Of a stretch of DNA of 64,000 nucleotides, positions 28,314 through 38,250 are shown in pieces (the first letter of the stretch is position 1; every line of letters starts with the position of its first letter). A model generated the notes under the pieces. It was not told the DNA's origin, searched no databases, and was given only the letters and a program-made list of their open reading frames with translations. A program made the position numbers and the translations under genes. The DNA is from Trichomonas vaginalis G3 (taxonomy: Eukaryota > Parabasalia > Trichomonadida > Trichomonadidae), in contig NC_067207.1 of NCBI RefSeq assembly GCF_026262505.1, positions 32,208,082-32,272,081 on the forward strand. The letters are read 5' to 3'.

Positions 28314-30188
28314 ATGATCGGCTTTTTTGTATGCTTATCTTTATCTCTCCATGTTGATATCAATGGTCAAGAATATGATGGCGACTCTTTAACCGATATC
28401 ATTCAAAAGTACGGTATTTCAAAAGAGTCAGTTCAAACAATTCATATTATCTCCGGCGATTTCAATATGGATGAATTTAAATCCTCTGAATATGAAAATC
28501 TTGCTAGTTTCGAACTTAATTCAGGGTGTTTTAATGGTAAACTTACATTTCAAAATTTTGGAAATTCAATTTATCTCCAAAAATTAATTCTTAGAGGTGA
28601 TATCTCAGTTGATGCTAATGTCAGTGATAAAAGTGATAACATCGAAGAACTATATTTTTCAAATTTGGAATCAATTCCAGATAAATCCTTTTATAATGCT
28701 ACCACACTGATAAATATAACATTACATGGGCCAATAGCTATTCCCGATTATACATTTCAATTTTTCACAAAATTAATATACTTTTACAGTAATACAATAA
28801 ATCACATTGGAAAACACGCATTTGAATGTAGTGGATATCTCAAAGAAGTTCATATTGTCAATGCAACATTCATTGATTCTGAAGCATTTAGATGTTGCCG
28901 TCGATTGGAACATATTGAAATGCCTCATGTAAAAACAATTGGACCTAGTGCATTTGAGTTGACTGATAAATTAAAAACAGCTATATTTCCAGATGTGACA
29001 AATATCGAGAATCTTGCATTTTTATATTCTGGTATTAGAAATATTAGTATACTTAATGTAGTAAATATTGGTACACGAGCCTTTGATGCAACAGTTGCAG
29101 AGATTACAAAATTAGATAATCTCATTTCAATTGGTGAAGCGGCATTTGCTCAGGATTGGGGATTACAAGATATCGAATTTCCTCATCTAAAAGTAGTTGG
29201 CATGAATGCATTTGTTTACTGTGACAACCTTACATCTGTTAATTTTGGCGAACTTGAATATATTTCTTTTGGTGCTTTTTATCAAACCAAAAAATTAAAA
29301 AATATTAATATACCTCATCTGAAAGTGATTTCTTCAACATGTTTTGAAAATTGTTGTAGCTTAGAAACAATTTCCTGTGAGGAAGTTACGTCTATTTCGA
29401 AGTGGGCTTTTTGTCGTTGTTGTAATTTGAGAACAATTAACTTTCCTAATGTTAATGAAATAGGAAGGGATGCATTTTCTGATTGCTCATCTTTAAGTTA
29501 TGTAAACTTCCCGAGTTTAGTGTATTTAAATGAGTCTGCTTTTTCAAATTGCTCAGATCTCACAACAGTTGTTTTAGAAAATGTAATTTCGATTGGCGAT
29601 GAAGCATTTAAGGATTGCAAATCACTCAAAAATGTCACATTCAATAATTTGAAAAACATTTCAGGATCTGCATTTTTAAATTGTGAATCATTAACGTATT
29701 TGGATTTATCATCAGTTCTACAAATGACAGGTGACAGTGTTTTTGAAAACTGTACATCTTTAGAAACAATTATTCTCTCAAATCTTTCAGTTGTTGATCC
29801 AAGGGCAGAAGATACATTTAGTCACTGTTATTCTCTGAAGAATATATATTTCGGTGACAAGCCTCCTGATGTTTTCAATTCTATTATCTCATTCAAAGGT
29901 ATAGAAATTCATGTTCCATATCTCTCTTCATGGCTTAACTATATTCCTCAATCAAGAGAAATCGGACCATCTTCATATGATTGGCATGGATTTATTTTTA
30001 ATGTAACATCACCATCACCAACACCAACGCACGATAATCATAAAAAGGCTAAAATAATATTCATAGCAGTTTCTGTTTCTGGAATTGTCATTCTCATTAT
30101 ATTTTGTATTTTTGGTAGAAAAAGAAGATATAATGGCGTTGAATCCAAATCTATTTTAGAATCTGATCAAATAGAATCAATGATATAA
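28314..30188 (+). CDS. BspA-like LRR surface protein (copy B)
   Basis: A 624-residue relative of copy A with the same plan: short hydrophobic leader (MIGFFVCLSLSLHV), BspA-type repeats (about 75-560), a short Ser/Pro/Thr linker (SPSPTPTHD), a membrane helix (about 581-600) and a tail ending ILESDQIESMI. Bases 28314-28686 and 29559-29999 match copy A almost exactly, while the repeats between are clearly different in sequence and number (about five fewer repeats). The stalk and membrane helix also differ, so the shared blocks look like exchanged segments rather than simple descent. Confidence 0.92.
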   Translation: MIGFFVCLSLSLHVDINGQEYDGDSLTDIIQKYGISKESVQTIHIISGDFNMDEFKSSEYENLASFELNSGCFNGKLTFQNFGNSIYLQKLILRGDISVDANVSDKSDNIEELYFSNLESIPDKSFYNATTLINITLHGPIAIPDYTFQFFTKLIYFYSNTINHIGKHAFECSGYLKEVHIVNATFIDSEAFRCCRRLEHIEMPHVKTIGPSAFELTDKLKTAIFPDVTNIENLAFLYSGIRNISILNVVNIGTRAFDATVAEITKLDNLISIGEAAFAQDWGLQDIEFPHLKVVGMNAFVYCDNLTSVNFGELEYISFGAFYQTKKLKNINIPHLKVISSTCFENCCSLETISCEEVTSISKWAFCRCCNLRTINFPNVNEIGRDAFSDCSSLSYVNFPSLVYLNESAFSNCSDLTTVVLENVISIGDEAFKDCKSLKNVTFNNLKNISGSAFLNCESLTYLDLSSVLQMTGDSVFENCTSLETIILSNLSVVDPRAEDTFSHCYSLKNIYFGDKPPDVFNSIISFKGIEIHVPYLSSWLNYIPQSREIGPSSYDWHGFIFNVTSPSPTPTHDNHKKAKIIFIAVSVSGIVILIIFCIFGRKRRYNGVESKSILESDQIESMI

Positions 30189-30269
30189 ACAATCATTTTT
30201 CGAATTTGTATTTTTTACATAATAAATAATGGAAGCTAAATTTTGTTAACTGAGAGGAACATTCAAAAA

Positions 30270-30720
30270 TACGTTATTTCACAAGATTTCATATGCTGAA
30301 ATTACAAAATTAGATAATCTCATATCAATTGGTGATATAGCATTTGAGGGGAATCTGAATTAAAAAATATCGAATTTCCACATCTAAAAGAAGTTGGTAA
30401 ATATGTATTCATATTATCTATTAATTCAAAAGAAGTATATCACCAACACAAACTATCTCTCATACACAAACAATGTCGCCAACAAAAAGTATCTATTCAA
30501 CACAAACAATATCTCCAGAACCAACTCAATCAATTACTTATTCACCAACACATGATGCTCAAAAAATAAATAAAGAAATAATCATCGCAATTTCTTCTTC
30601 TGCAATTATCATTATTTCTGTATTAATTATCATTGCATTTAGTCCTGATCGTAGCAAGAAGACATATAGACTCCAAATATATTTTAGAAACTAATCAAAT
30701 AACATCAATGATATAAACTT
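30270..30720 (+). pseudogene. Relic of a third BspA-like gene
   Basis: Pieces of BspA repeats (ITKLDNLISIGD-like, about 30300-30400) jump directly to a stalk, membrane helix and tail (30473-30700) that match copy A closely (ISPEPTQSITYSPTHDAQK). Most repeats are deleted and the frame is interrupted. Non-functional. Confidence 0.8.
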
Positions 30721-30999
30721 TTTTTTTAAATTTTTATTTAAAATTTTAGAAACTAAATAAATAACATCAATGGTATTTTTTAATTCCCAAAATATATGAT
30801 TATTACAAATTATTGCATAATAAGTGTTTGTAGACATAAAGATAAATTCATTTCCACAAATATGTCTCAGGACTAATACCCAAAGTGGAATTGAACAACA
30901 GAATCAACTCCAGAAATTGAATAAATATGCCTTTGTTTTGTCAATTATGTTTGCAAATCTTTCTTGTTAATAGTTGGTGAGAGACATGGTATATATTGA
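30721..30999. other. Intergenic, no gene seen
   Basis: AT-rich sequence between surface-gene relics. Confidence 0.4.
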
Positions 31000-31300
31000 A
31001 TCAAATTTAGACAAATTTATTAATGAATTATGTATTCACTGTGAGTTTGAAGGGGTCATCTGGCAGACAACATGAATTCTGTATTTTAATGATAAACTTC
31101 TCAATATTTTTAGTTCTAAGATCTCATTTAACGGTTCAGAAATTCATGTTCCATATTTCTTATCTTGGCTTAATTACATTCCTCAATCAACAGAAATCGA
31201 ACCATTTTCATATGATTGGCAAGAATTTATTTTAATGCGCCATCACCGACACAAAATTAAACTCCAGTACCAACACCTGATAATCAAAAAACAGGAAACA
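31000..31300 (+). pseudogene. Mixed relic: ArfGEF segment plus fourth BspA C-terminus
   Basis: Bases about 31000-31075 match two parts of the ArfGEF gene (about 35113-35142 and 35295-35340) with the 150 bp between them missing. Bases about 31100-31240 encode a BspA end (EIHVPYFLSWLNYIPQSTEI). Neither piece is functional. The same pairing of BspA end and ArfGEF segment is seen at 27119-27235. Confidence 0.75.
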
Positions 31301-31379
31301 TGATGGCAAAGACAGTAATAATTATATAATATGTGTTAATATCTATAAAGGCAAATACTATTCCATAAAAGATACTATG

Positions 31380-31622
31380 AGAGAGGCCGAATATATTTCT
31401 CAAGGAACAAGACTGTCGATTGATCTCAAATTATGGATTTAAGGTATTAACAATCGGTAGAGCAGATTTAATTGCGAATGTTTCTGTTATTTATTACGGA
31501 AATCATTCTTGTTTCTCAACAACATTAGATGTTATTATTGTAGCTCCAAATCATCCTCAATATATATCAATCTATAAACGGAAGAAATTTTATGAATATG
31601 ATTTGACTTTTTCATCACAGTT
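31380..31622 (+). other. Possible fragment of an unknown coding sequence
   Basis: A 73-codon frame (31420-31641) reads as plausible beta-rich protein (VLTIGRADLIANVSVIYYGN, STTLDVIIVAPNHPQYIS), but it has no family I recognise and overlaps the 3' end of the minus-strand gene. It could be a remnant of a secreted protein. Confidence 0.3.
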
Positions 31623-32735
31623 TCAGCAAGAAAGGAATTGAAAATATAAAATTAGAGAAATCATATTCCTTAAATACATATTAATTGGACAATAACATGA
31701 AATGAATTTGCAGTAGTGATTTCTAATATTTTTCAGCGGAATAATAGCAACACATCTTCCAAATGAAAGATGAGGATTTTCATTTGGCTTGTTATCAATA
31801 GGGTTTATTACCGTGACTTTTGTGGTATCTCCATCATAGAACGACTTATATAATGTAGCAGTATCAGATTGAAACTCTTTTCCTTTAGTATTCCCAAGTA
31901 TATAGCAACCATTAAATGTCGCTCTTTGATTGAAAGCGAAGATACATATACCGCATATGTTTTTTATAAAATTACACTGTTCAAAAAAATATGAAATAGA
32001 ACTGTAAATATAATGACAAGCACGCGGTATCGCTTCATTTCCTTCAAATGTACATAAAGCAATTTGTAGTGAATCAGGAGTATTAAGTTCAATTGGAATA
32101 TCATCATATCCTATATTGTTGGACATGTTTGTTGATGATAGGATTTGATCACCATAGCGTAAAAAATTTGTGGAGTGACCACTTCCTGGTTTACCACAGT
32201 TAAAAACTGTCGATTCATTCAAAAAATGCGATAAATATTTGTTTTGAATAGATTCACTATAGAGAAAAACACCATCATTATCACCATTTATAGATTTAGT
32301 TCCACATGATTGAAATAGAATGAATGACCCTCCTTTATAATAAATTGAGGATCCTTCACCAGAAGAGTAGCAAAGCGTAAATGAGCTACGAAATACAAGT
32401 AATTTTGTATTTTCACTGTTTGCATTTATATATACAGCTCTTTGAAGCAAATCAAATTCACAATTATTTACAAAGTATCTTCCAATCGAAGTTCTTGAGA
32501 TGCTTTCATTTGATGTATAATTCTCAGTTGGATTTTCATCTGGAAAATATGAATTCCATGCATTAATTCCATTTATCTTACTTTTGACTTTTTCATCAAT
32601 TTTTATTTTTTCATGGAAAAATAATCGTAATTGTTTGAAATTATGACAAAATCTAGAAGAATTCAATTGCAATATTTCAATAAATTGGTCATCAGAAAAC
32701 TGAATTGAAACATATACTAAATTAATACATTTCAT
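31623..32735 (-). CDS. Beta-helix-like surface protein family member
   Basis: A 370-residue protein with irregular repeats built around cysteine/phenylalanine/asparagine (FEQCNFIKNICGICIF, FNGCYILGNTKGKEFQ), typical of right-handed parallel beta-helix proteins such as the Pmp-like families of trichomonads. It has no signal peptide and no clear membrane anchor, unlike full-length members, so it may be a truncated but still open copy. Two broken relatives lie upstream on the same strand (32847-33797 and about 34050). Function unknown; an extracellular role is inferred only from family resemblance. Confidence 0.6.
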   Translation of the reverse strand: MKCINLVYVSIQFSDDQFIEILQLNSSRFCHNFKQLRLFFHEKIKIDEKVKSKINGINAWNSYFPDENPTENYTSNESISRTSIGRYFVNNCEFDLLQRAVYINANSENTKLLVFRSSFTLCYSSGEGSSIYYKGGSFILFQSCGTKSINGDNDGVFLYSESIQNKYLSHFLNESTVFNCGKPGSGHSTNFLRYGDQILSSTNMSNNIGYDDIPIELNTPDSLQIALCTFEGNEAIPRACHYIYSSISYFFEQCNFIKNICGICIFAFNQRATFNGCYILGNTKGKEFQSDTATLYKSFYDGDTTKVTVINPIDNKPNENPHLSFGRCVAIIPLKNIRNHYCKFISCYCPINMYLRNMISLILYFQFLSC

Positions 32736-32846
32736 TGCATTTTAATAGCCTAATAAAGTACTTTTTCGGATAATGCTCAATACAATTAAGTTTAGGTTAA
32801 AATATTTAGTTCATATTTTCGTCTATCCAATTATTTATATGCAGAT

Positions 32847-33797
32847 CTAAGAAATCTCAAACAAATTAAATGAGAGAATTTTCAAAATAGATACATCAAA
32901 ATGACAGCGAATAGATTGTTTAAAACAGTATTGATTTCTAAAATATTTCAGAGGTATTTGCGCATTGCAACTACCAAGAGAAAAATGAGGGATAACATTT
33001 GAAAAGTTCCCTCTTGGATTAATAGTGTTTACTTTTGATATATCTCCATCATAAAAAGATTTATATAAAGTAGCTGTATTATAATAGAACTCTTTTACTC
33101 TAGTATTTCCAATGAGATTGCATTCTTTTAATGTCACTAATTGATTCATCCAGAAAATACTTCTTCCACATTTGTTTTTGATAAAATTGCAATAATCAAT
33201 AGAGAATGAAATCGAATTTTCTACCCAATGGCAATCGTTGTTATTAACTTCATTTCCTTCAGATGTGCAAAAAGAAAGATGAACTAAATAGGAAGATTGG
33301 AGCTGGAATGAACCATCATTTGAAGCTTTATTATCAGAAATATTTGTTGAAGATAATAGTTGATTACCATAGTTTAAATAGTTTGTTGATAATCCATTTC
33401 CTACTTTTCCGCAATTTGAAATCGTCGATTCATTTAAAAATTGTGGAAAATTTTTTCCATTAATGGAGCAACTATAAAGAAAAGATCCCTCATAATTTTG
33501 GCCATTTAATGATTTTATTCCACATGTTTGAAATAGAATAAATGATCCTCCAGTATAAAAAATGGAACCTCCACTCTCAGAATGGGTACATTGCGTAAAT
33601 GAGTTACGATAAATGAGTAACTTTGTAGTTTCATTGTTTGTATTTATAGAAACGGCTTGAGGAATGGAATAGTATTCACTCTGATTAGAAAAGTAACATC
33701 CTGGGTAAGAATTTGTGAACTTTGTATTTGAAGTATGGTTTTCACTCGGATATACAAATGGGAAATACCAATTCCATATCTCTATTTCATTGATTTT
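32847..33797 (-). pseudogene. Beta-helix-like protein, 5'-broken paralogue
   Basis: The frame from 33797 to 32847 runs parallel to the 31623-32735 gene along most of its length (SESGGSIFYTGGSFILFQTC; YNTATLYKSFYDGDISKV). It has no usable start: the sequence matching the first part of the intact copy is in another frame (a frameshift near 33797) and then diverges. Tandem same-strand arrangement implies local duplication. Confidence 0.75.
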
Positions 33798-34049
33798 GTT
33801 CTATAGTTTTTAATTTTTCAACAGATTTTATTTTTTCAAAGCGAAATAATCGTCACCTATCGGGATTTGTAAGATTCTTATTTAACCTTTTTGGATAATT
33901 GATTTTGTAGCAAAAAAGAAGAACGTTCAATTAATTATATATAAAATTATTTATCTGGCGAAATTGGAAAGTTAATCAAGTTAAGCGCGATGATTTTCAT
34001 TATATATATACATCAAATTGGTATATAGAAGATTTAGTATTATTTTTAT

Positions 34050-34115
34050 GGTATCTGAAAATTTTCAATGGAATTTGTGCAAAACAACTTCCAAGTGAAA
34101 GATTTAACATCAAAC
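34050..34115 (-). pseudogene. Short relic of a third beta-helix-like copy
   Basis: The minus strand reads LNLSLGSCFAQIPLKIFRYH, matching the C-terminal part of the two copies downstream. Nothing else of the gene remains. The rest of 33798-34362 shows no gene. Confidence 0.7.
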
Positions 34116-34362
34116 AAGGCTAAAACATTATAACTGCAATCTTCAAACCAGATTAAAAATTCAATTTAACCAAAACATCAGCTAAATAATTTTTCTCAGG
34201 CTAAATCTTCAAAATTATGCGTGATGAGTGGATGCGGGGGCAAAATATGTAAGATAGATCCTTCATATATAAATAGATCATATAATTTGATAACAATACT
34301 ATAAATATTTATATAACAAAAGAAAGAAATTATATAAAAAACAAAAATATATACATATAAAG

Positions 34363-37300
34363 TTAATCATCATCTAAAATTGAACTAGAAAAGTCAGGGA
34401 AAGAAGAAGTGATTGCATTCTTCGTGACATCCCACATACTCTTTCTCTGGTCACCATCGAAGATTCCGCTTGCTTTCATAACTCTCAGTGCATTACTCAA
34501 CATCTCTGGAACAGCTTCAATCACGTCATCATCTCTTATCTTCGTCAAATCAAGAGAAAACTTGAGAATTCTGTACCAAGTTGATTCAAATGCTGATGTT
34601 CCAATCAAGTTATTCAGAGCAAACAAAAATGTTGACATGATCAATTTGGCCATGAGAAGAGCTTTCTGTCCACTCTCGCTCTTCTTCATCGCCAACATCG
34701 TCAACTGTCCCATGACAGGAAACAAAATTTTCTCGAAAACATCACGCCATCGAGAACCATCCAAGTTTGGCATGCTCTGGAAAAGAAGCAATGATTGGAA
34801 ATCACGGAATCTCTCAACATAGTTCTGTTCGTTGTCTGAGATACAAAGTAATGCTGCAATTTGCAGAACTGGCATCCAAAATTCAATGAATTTGTCAACA
34901 CCTGGAACTCCTGGCGCACTGAAGTTCTGTTTGGCAATAATCGAATGGAATAAATATCCTACACCATTCTCTACTCTGCAATCTACACCGATACTGATGA
35001 AATTAAGAATCGGAGTCCAATTGTATATGGGAATGAAGGTGCTGGCGTGATGCTGAAGGAAAAGAGATAATCCTGAGTTGATTATATCTATGTTTGGCTT
35101 GATAAAAGCGGAATCAAACTTAGATAAATTTATTAATGAATCAATTATCGTTTCTTTCATGCAATCTTCGCACCATAATTCATCGAAAAGGACAAATAAT
35201 GAATTAAGAGATAAGGATGATAATAATTTGCCACTTTTCGTCGTCATACTTAATATGAAGACATTTTTAATGTAACCATAGACAGATTCCCACAAACTCT
35301 GTATTCTCTGTGAGTTTGAAGCGGATATCTGGCAGACAACATGAACACAAAATGCAATAAAGACACAATTTGTGTCAACATTGTTTTCCATGGCTTTTGA
35401 GGTCTCTGAGAACGCTTTAATGAGATCTTGAAGGGATTTGTAGGAAAATCTAAGCGATTGCTTGGCAATTGAGTGAATTCCGGTCTCAAAAATAAATATT
35501 TTAATTTGTTGACTTCCTCCGAGGTTGATTTCGGAGTCGGAATCACTTCTCCCTATTCTCCTGAACATTGTCATCACAGATGAAGAGTTCCTTCTCTCAC
35601 TTCTTTGTTGCATTCTCGGACTAAGTATCATCTGCTTGTTTCCATCGCAAACGTTCGTTTCTGCGCATATTTCCTCGCATAATAAGTCAAGTTGGAACAG
35701 AGCAACTAAGACATCTGCGTAGTTTTTCCAGCCAATTTCTCGAATTCCAGTTCCAAACTCACGAGCGACGACCGAAACGAATTTGAGTGCGCACTGTGTC
35801 TTCTCCTGAGCAAAATCTCCGATAGCGTACGAACAAAATGTTTTCATAATTGAATCTAAAACATCTGTTGCTTCAATAAGGGACGCAATTCTTGCAGTTC
35901 CGAAGAATGGAGATAGGATATCATCGAAATTGGACTGAGCCTGCAAGAAACTGGCTGATAAAATTGGAGATATTGATGTCCACATTCTTGCAAAAAGGGA
36001 TTTCGTTTTGCTGATGACTTCATTCTCACATTTTAGAGGCTTACTGTATGCTTGTGACTTCAAAAGTAACAAATGCCAATAGGAAAGGCAATTTATTTTA
36101 TGTTCTTGTTCAGCGGGAACGGAAAACCTACTAACACTTTGGTAAATCTGCTTTAAGAACTCCTCATCGAAATTTCCGCCGTCGTTTTGGCCACTCAACA
36201 TTGAGCGAAACTGGTCAAATGAATCTTTTGTTGCATTTCTATTGAACATTGATGTTTGTAGCATAACCCATGCATAAGCGAGCAGATGTATAGCACTTGC
36301 TGACTTAAATTCTCCTGGATGACATAAGTGATACTTTTGAGAAAAATTATCTAAAATTCTATCAACAATTTGACCTTCTCCAGCCAATTTGAATGATACA
36401 AGGAAGGTCCTTATGCTCTCATCGAAGTCCATTGTCTCGAATTTGAACAAATCTAAGTAATATTTCAAAGTTTCTATGGCGAAATCGTTTTTTAATGCGA
36501 AAAACTCGCCAATATTGTTAGGTGTGACTCCATCGCATACGAATAAACGCTTTGCAAGCTCTTTTGCGTCTCCAAATTCGATAAATTTTTTAAATTTCTG
36601 ATTAAATTCGACCGTAAATTCGTTGTAAACTTTTTCTGTCTCGTTGTCATCAATGATATCGGCCTCGTCAAACCGCCCTGTAATTGTTGACAGCTGATGT
36701 GTGATAACAGAGATTACGTTGAGCGCCATCTGTTGGGAATCAGGTATTCCGGATGGTGTCTTAGCGATTAACACGACAACCTCAAGTAATTTGTCAAAAA
36801 GTCGTGGACAATTTTCAATTTTGTCTGTATTTGCAAAAAGCTTTTGAGTAAACATCGGTTGGGATATGAAATCATATACAGTCTCGAATGCCGATGATCT
36901 GAAGAGAATATTCGGCTCTGGTGACAAAATATAATTTAATATCAAAGAAAAACATGGAGAAAATAAAGAAAATAGTTCGAAACAATTATCTTTGAATATG
37001 TTAAAGAATATTCTCATTGATAACATGAAGCATTCCCTTGAATTACTAAGAGCTATTTGTTGATTTAATAAAACACAAGAAGCAGCAATTAAAAACGTTT
37101 TATCGCCGTAAACATTCGATCTAGAGATTGATAACAGTATTGACATTGCTGCAAAACGTGCAACAGGGTGATGGTCGCTTTGAAATGAAGTTGCAATGTA
37201 AAAAATCGATAAAATTGCTTCTTTTCGTAACGAGTCAAATGAATTATCTTGTTTTTCGAATACATATATGATGAATGTTGAGAAAGTATCCAATAAAATG

Positions 37301-37797
37301 AAAGGAAGTTCCATCATTCCTTGTAAATGTTCGATTTCAGCAATGCAAAAGTCTAATATGCAGCGTAATGTTTTGATTGATAAGTTATTTATACGTTCTG
37401 GGCTTAAAAATGACTGAAAACATGATAAAATTTGATGAGAACAACGAGATAGATCAAATTCAGATGTCGATTGGTATCTGCATTGGCATATTGTTGTTAT
37501 TATGTCATATATTGTATCGGGTTCTGTAAAAATATTGTATTTTATTAAACTTTGAAGGGAATTTAATGTACTAAATGCAATTGCATCTGTAAGAAGCTTA
37601 TGTGAAAGTAGGTTTTTGAATGGATTGAATATATCTGATTGCGGAAATTCCTCATATTTCACTCTCCAAAGTTGTGTTTTTAGATTTAAGAAGTCTGTTT
37701 GTATTTCAGGATATAGTGATCGCTGGGAACTCTTCCGCAGTTCCGTCTGCAGTTTATGGCATTCATCTGCTATGATAATATGAGCTGAAAAAGCCAT
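34363..37797 (-). CDS. Sec7-domain Arf guanine-nucleotide exchange factor (GBF/BIG type)
   Basis: About 1144 residues from the ATG at 37797 (the frame extends six codons further without an ATG). A long helical N-terminal DCB/HUS-like region is followed by a Sec7 domain at about residues 425-570: YYLDLFKFETMDFDESIRTF, then SFKLAGEGQIVDRIL, whose glutamate (near residue 475) is the expected catalytic 'glutamic finger', and a LLAYAWVMLQTSMFNRN block matching the MLNTDLHNP region. Large helical repeats follow (HDS-like). Such proteins activate Arf GTPases on Golgi/endosome membranes. The MLQTSMF block departs from the usual MLNTDLH. Small relics of this gene lie at 27172 and 31000. Confidence 0.85.
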   Translation of the reverse strand: MAFSAHIIIADECHKLQTELRKSSQRSLYPEIQTDFLNLKTQLWRVKYEEFPQSDIFNPFKNLLSHKLLTDAIAFSTLNSLQSLIKYNIFTEPDTIYDIITTICQCRYQSTSEFDLSRCSHQILSCFQSFLSPERINNLSIKTLRCILDFCIAEIEHLQGMMELPFILLDTFSTFIIYVFEKQDNSFDSLRKEAILSIFYIATSFQSDHHPVARFAAMSILLSISRSNVYGDKTFLIAASCVLLNQQIALSNSRECFMLSMRIFFNIFKDNCFELFSLFSPCFSLILNYILSPEPNILFRSSAFETVYDFISQPMFTQKLFANTDKIENCPRLFDKLLEVVVLIAKTPSGIPDSQQMALNVISVITHQLSTITGRFDEADIIDDNETEKVYNEFTVEFNQKFKKFIEFGDAKELAKRLFVCDGVTPNNIGEFFALKNDFAIETLKYYLDLFKFETMDFDESIRTFLVSFKLAGEGQIVDRILDNFSQKYHLCHPGEFKSASAIHLLAYAWVMLQTSMFNRNATKDSFDQFRSMLSGQNDGGNFDEEFLKQIYQSVSRFSVPAEQEHKINCLSYWHLLLLKSQAYSKPLKCENEVISKTKSLFARMWTSISPILSASFLQAQSNFDDILSPFFGTARIASLIEATDVLDSIMKTFCSYAIGDFAQEKTQCALKFVSVVAREFGTGIREIGWKNYADVLVALFQLDLLCEEICAETNVCDGNKQMILSPRMQQRSERRNSSSVMTMFRRIGRSDSDSEINLGGSQQIKIFIFETGIHSIAKQSLRFSYKSLQDLIKAFSETSKAMENNVDTNCVFIAFCVHVVCQISASNSQRIQSLWESVYGYIKNVFILSMTTKSGKLLSSLSLNSLFVLFDELWCEDCMKETIIDSLINLSKFDSAFIKPNIDIINSGLSLFLQHHASTFIPIYNWTPILNFISIGVDCRVENGVGYLFHSIIAKQNFSAPGVPGVDKFIEFWMPVLQIAALLCISDNEQNYVERFRDFQSLLLFQSMPNLDGSRWRDVFEKILFPVMGQLTMLAMKKSESGQKALLMAKLIMSTFLFALNNLIGTSAFESTWYRILKFSLDLTKIRDDDVIEAVPEMLSNALRVMKASGIFDGDQRKSMWDVTKNAITSSFPDFSSSILDDD

Positions 37798-38250
37798 TTT
37801 CTGCTTGTAATCCAAAAAAGGGTCTGAAATACAAATGGTACCACAATTTTTAATTCTTGGTATATAACCTCAAGATAGATCATTGAATTCGTTTTAGGAG
37901 GCACAATCTCCACTCATGATTTTAAAGTATCATTCTGTACTAACCCCACCTGAGTTTTATAGCCCTTCATGCAATCAATCAAATATTTCGTATGAATTTT
38001 GTCTTTTATATAATGTAATTAGCTACATATGAGTAAAATTCCATTAAAAATTGTAAAGGATGAATTTATTGAATGATAAAAACAATAAAATCTGTTTTTG
38101 ATGAAAAATATTAAGTATAATTTCTGAGATATTGGGGTTTATTAAAAATGGGTAATTAAAAATAAAAGTTTTTTATTTCCTTGTAATAAAAATAAACAAC
38201 AAAAAAGAACAACAAATATGATGCAAATAAAATACAACAAATGCATGAAA
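37798..38250. other. Intergenic, no gene seen
   Basis: AT-rich spacer between the start of the ArfGEF gene and the end of the CHD gene, which are on the same strand. Confidence 0.5.
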
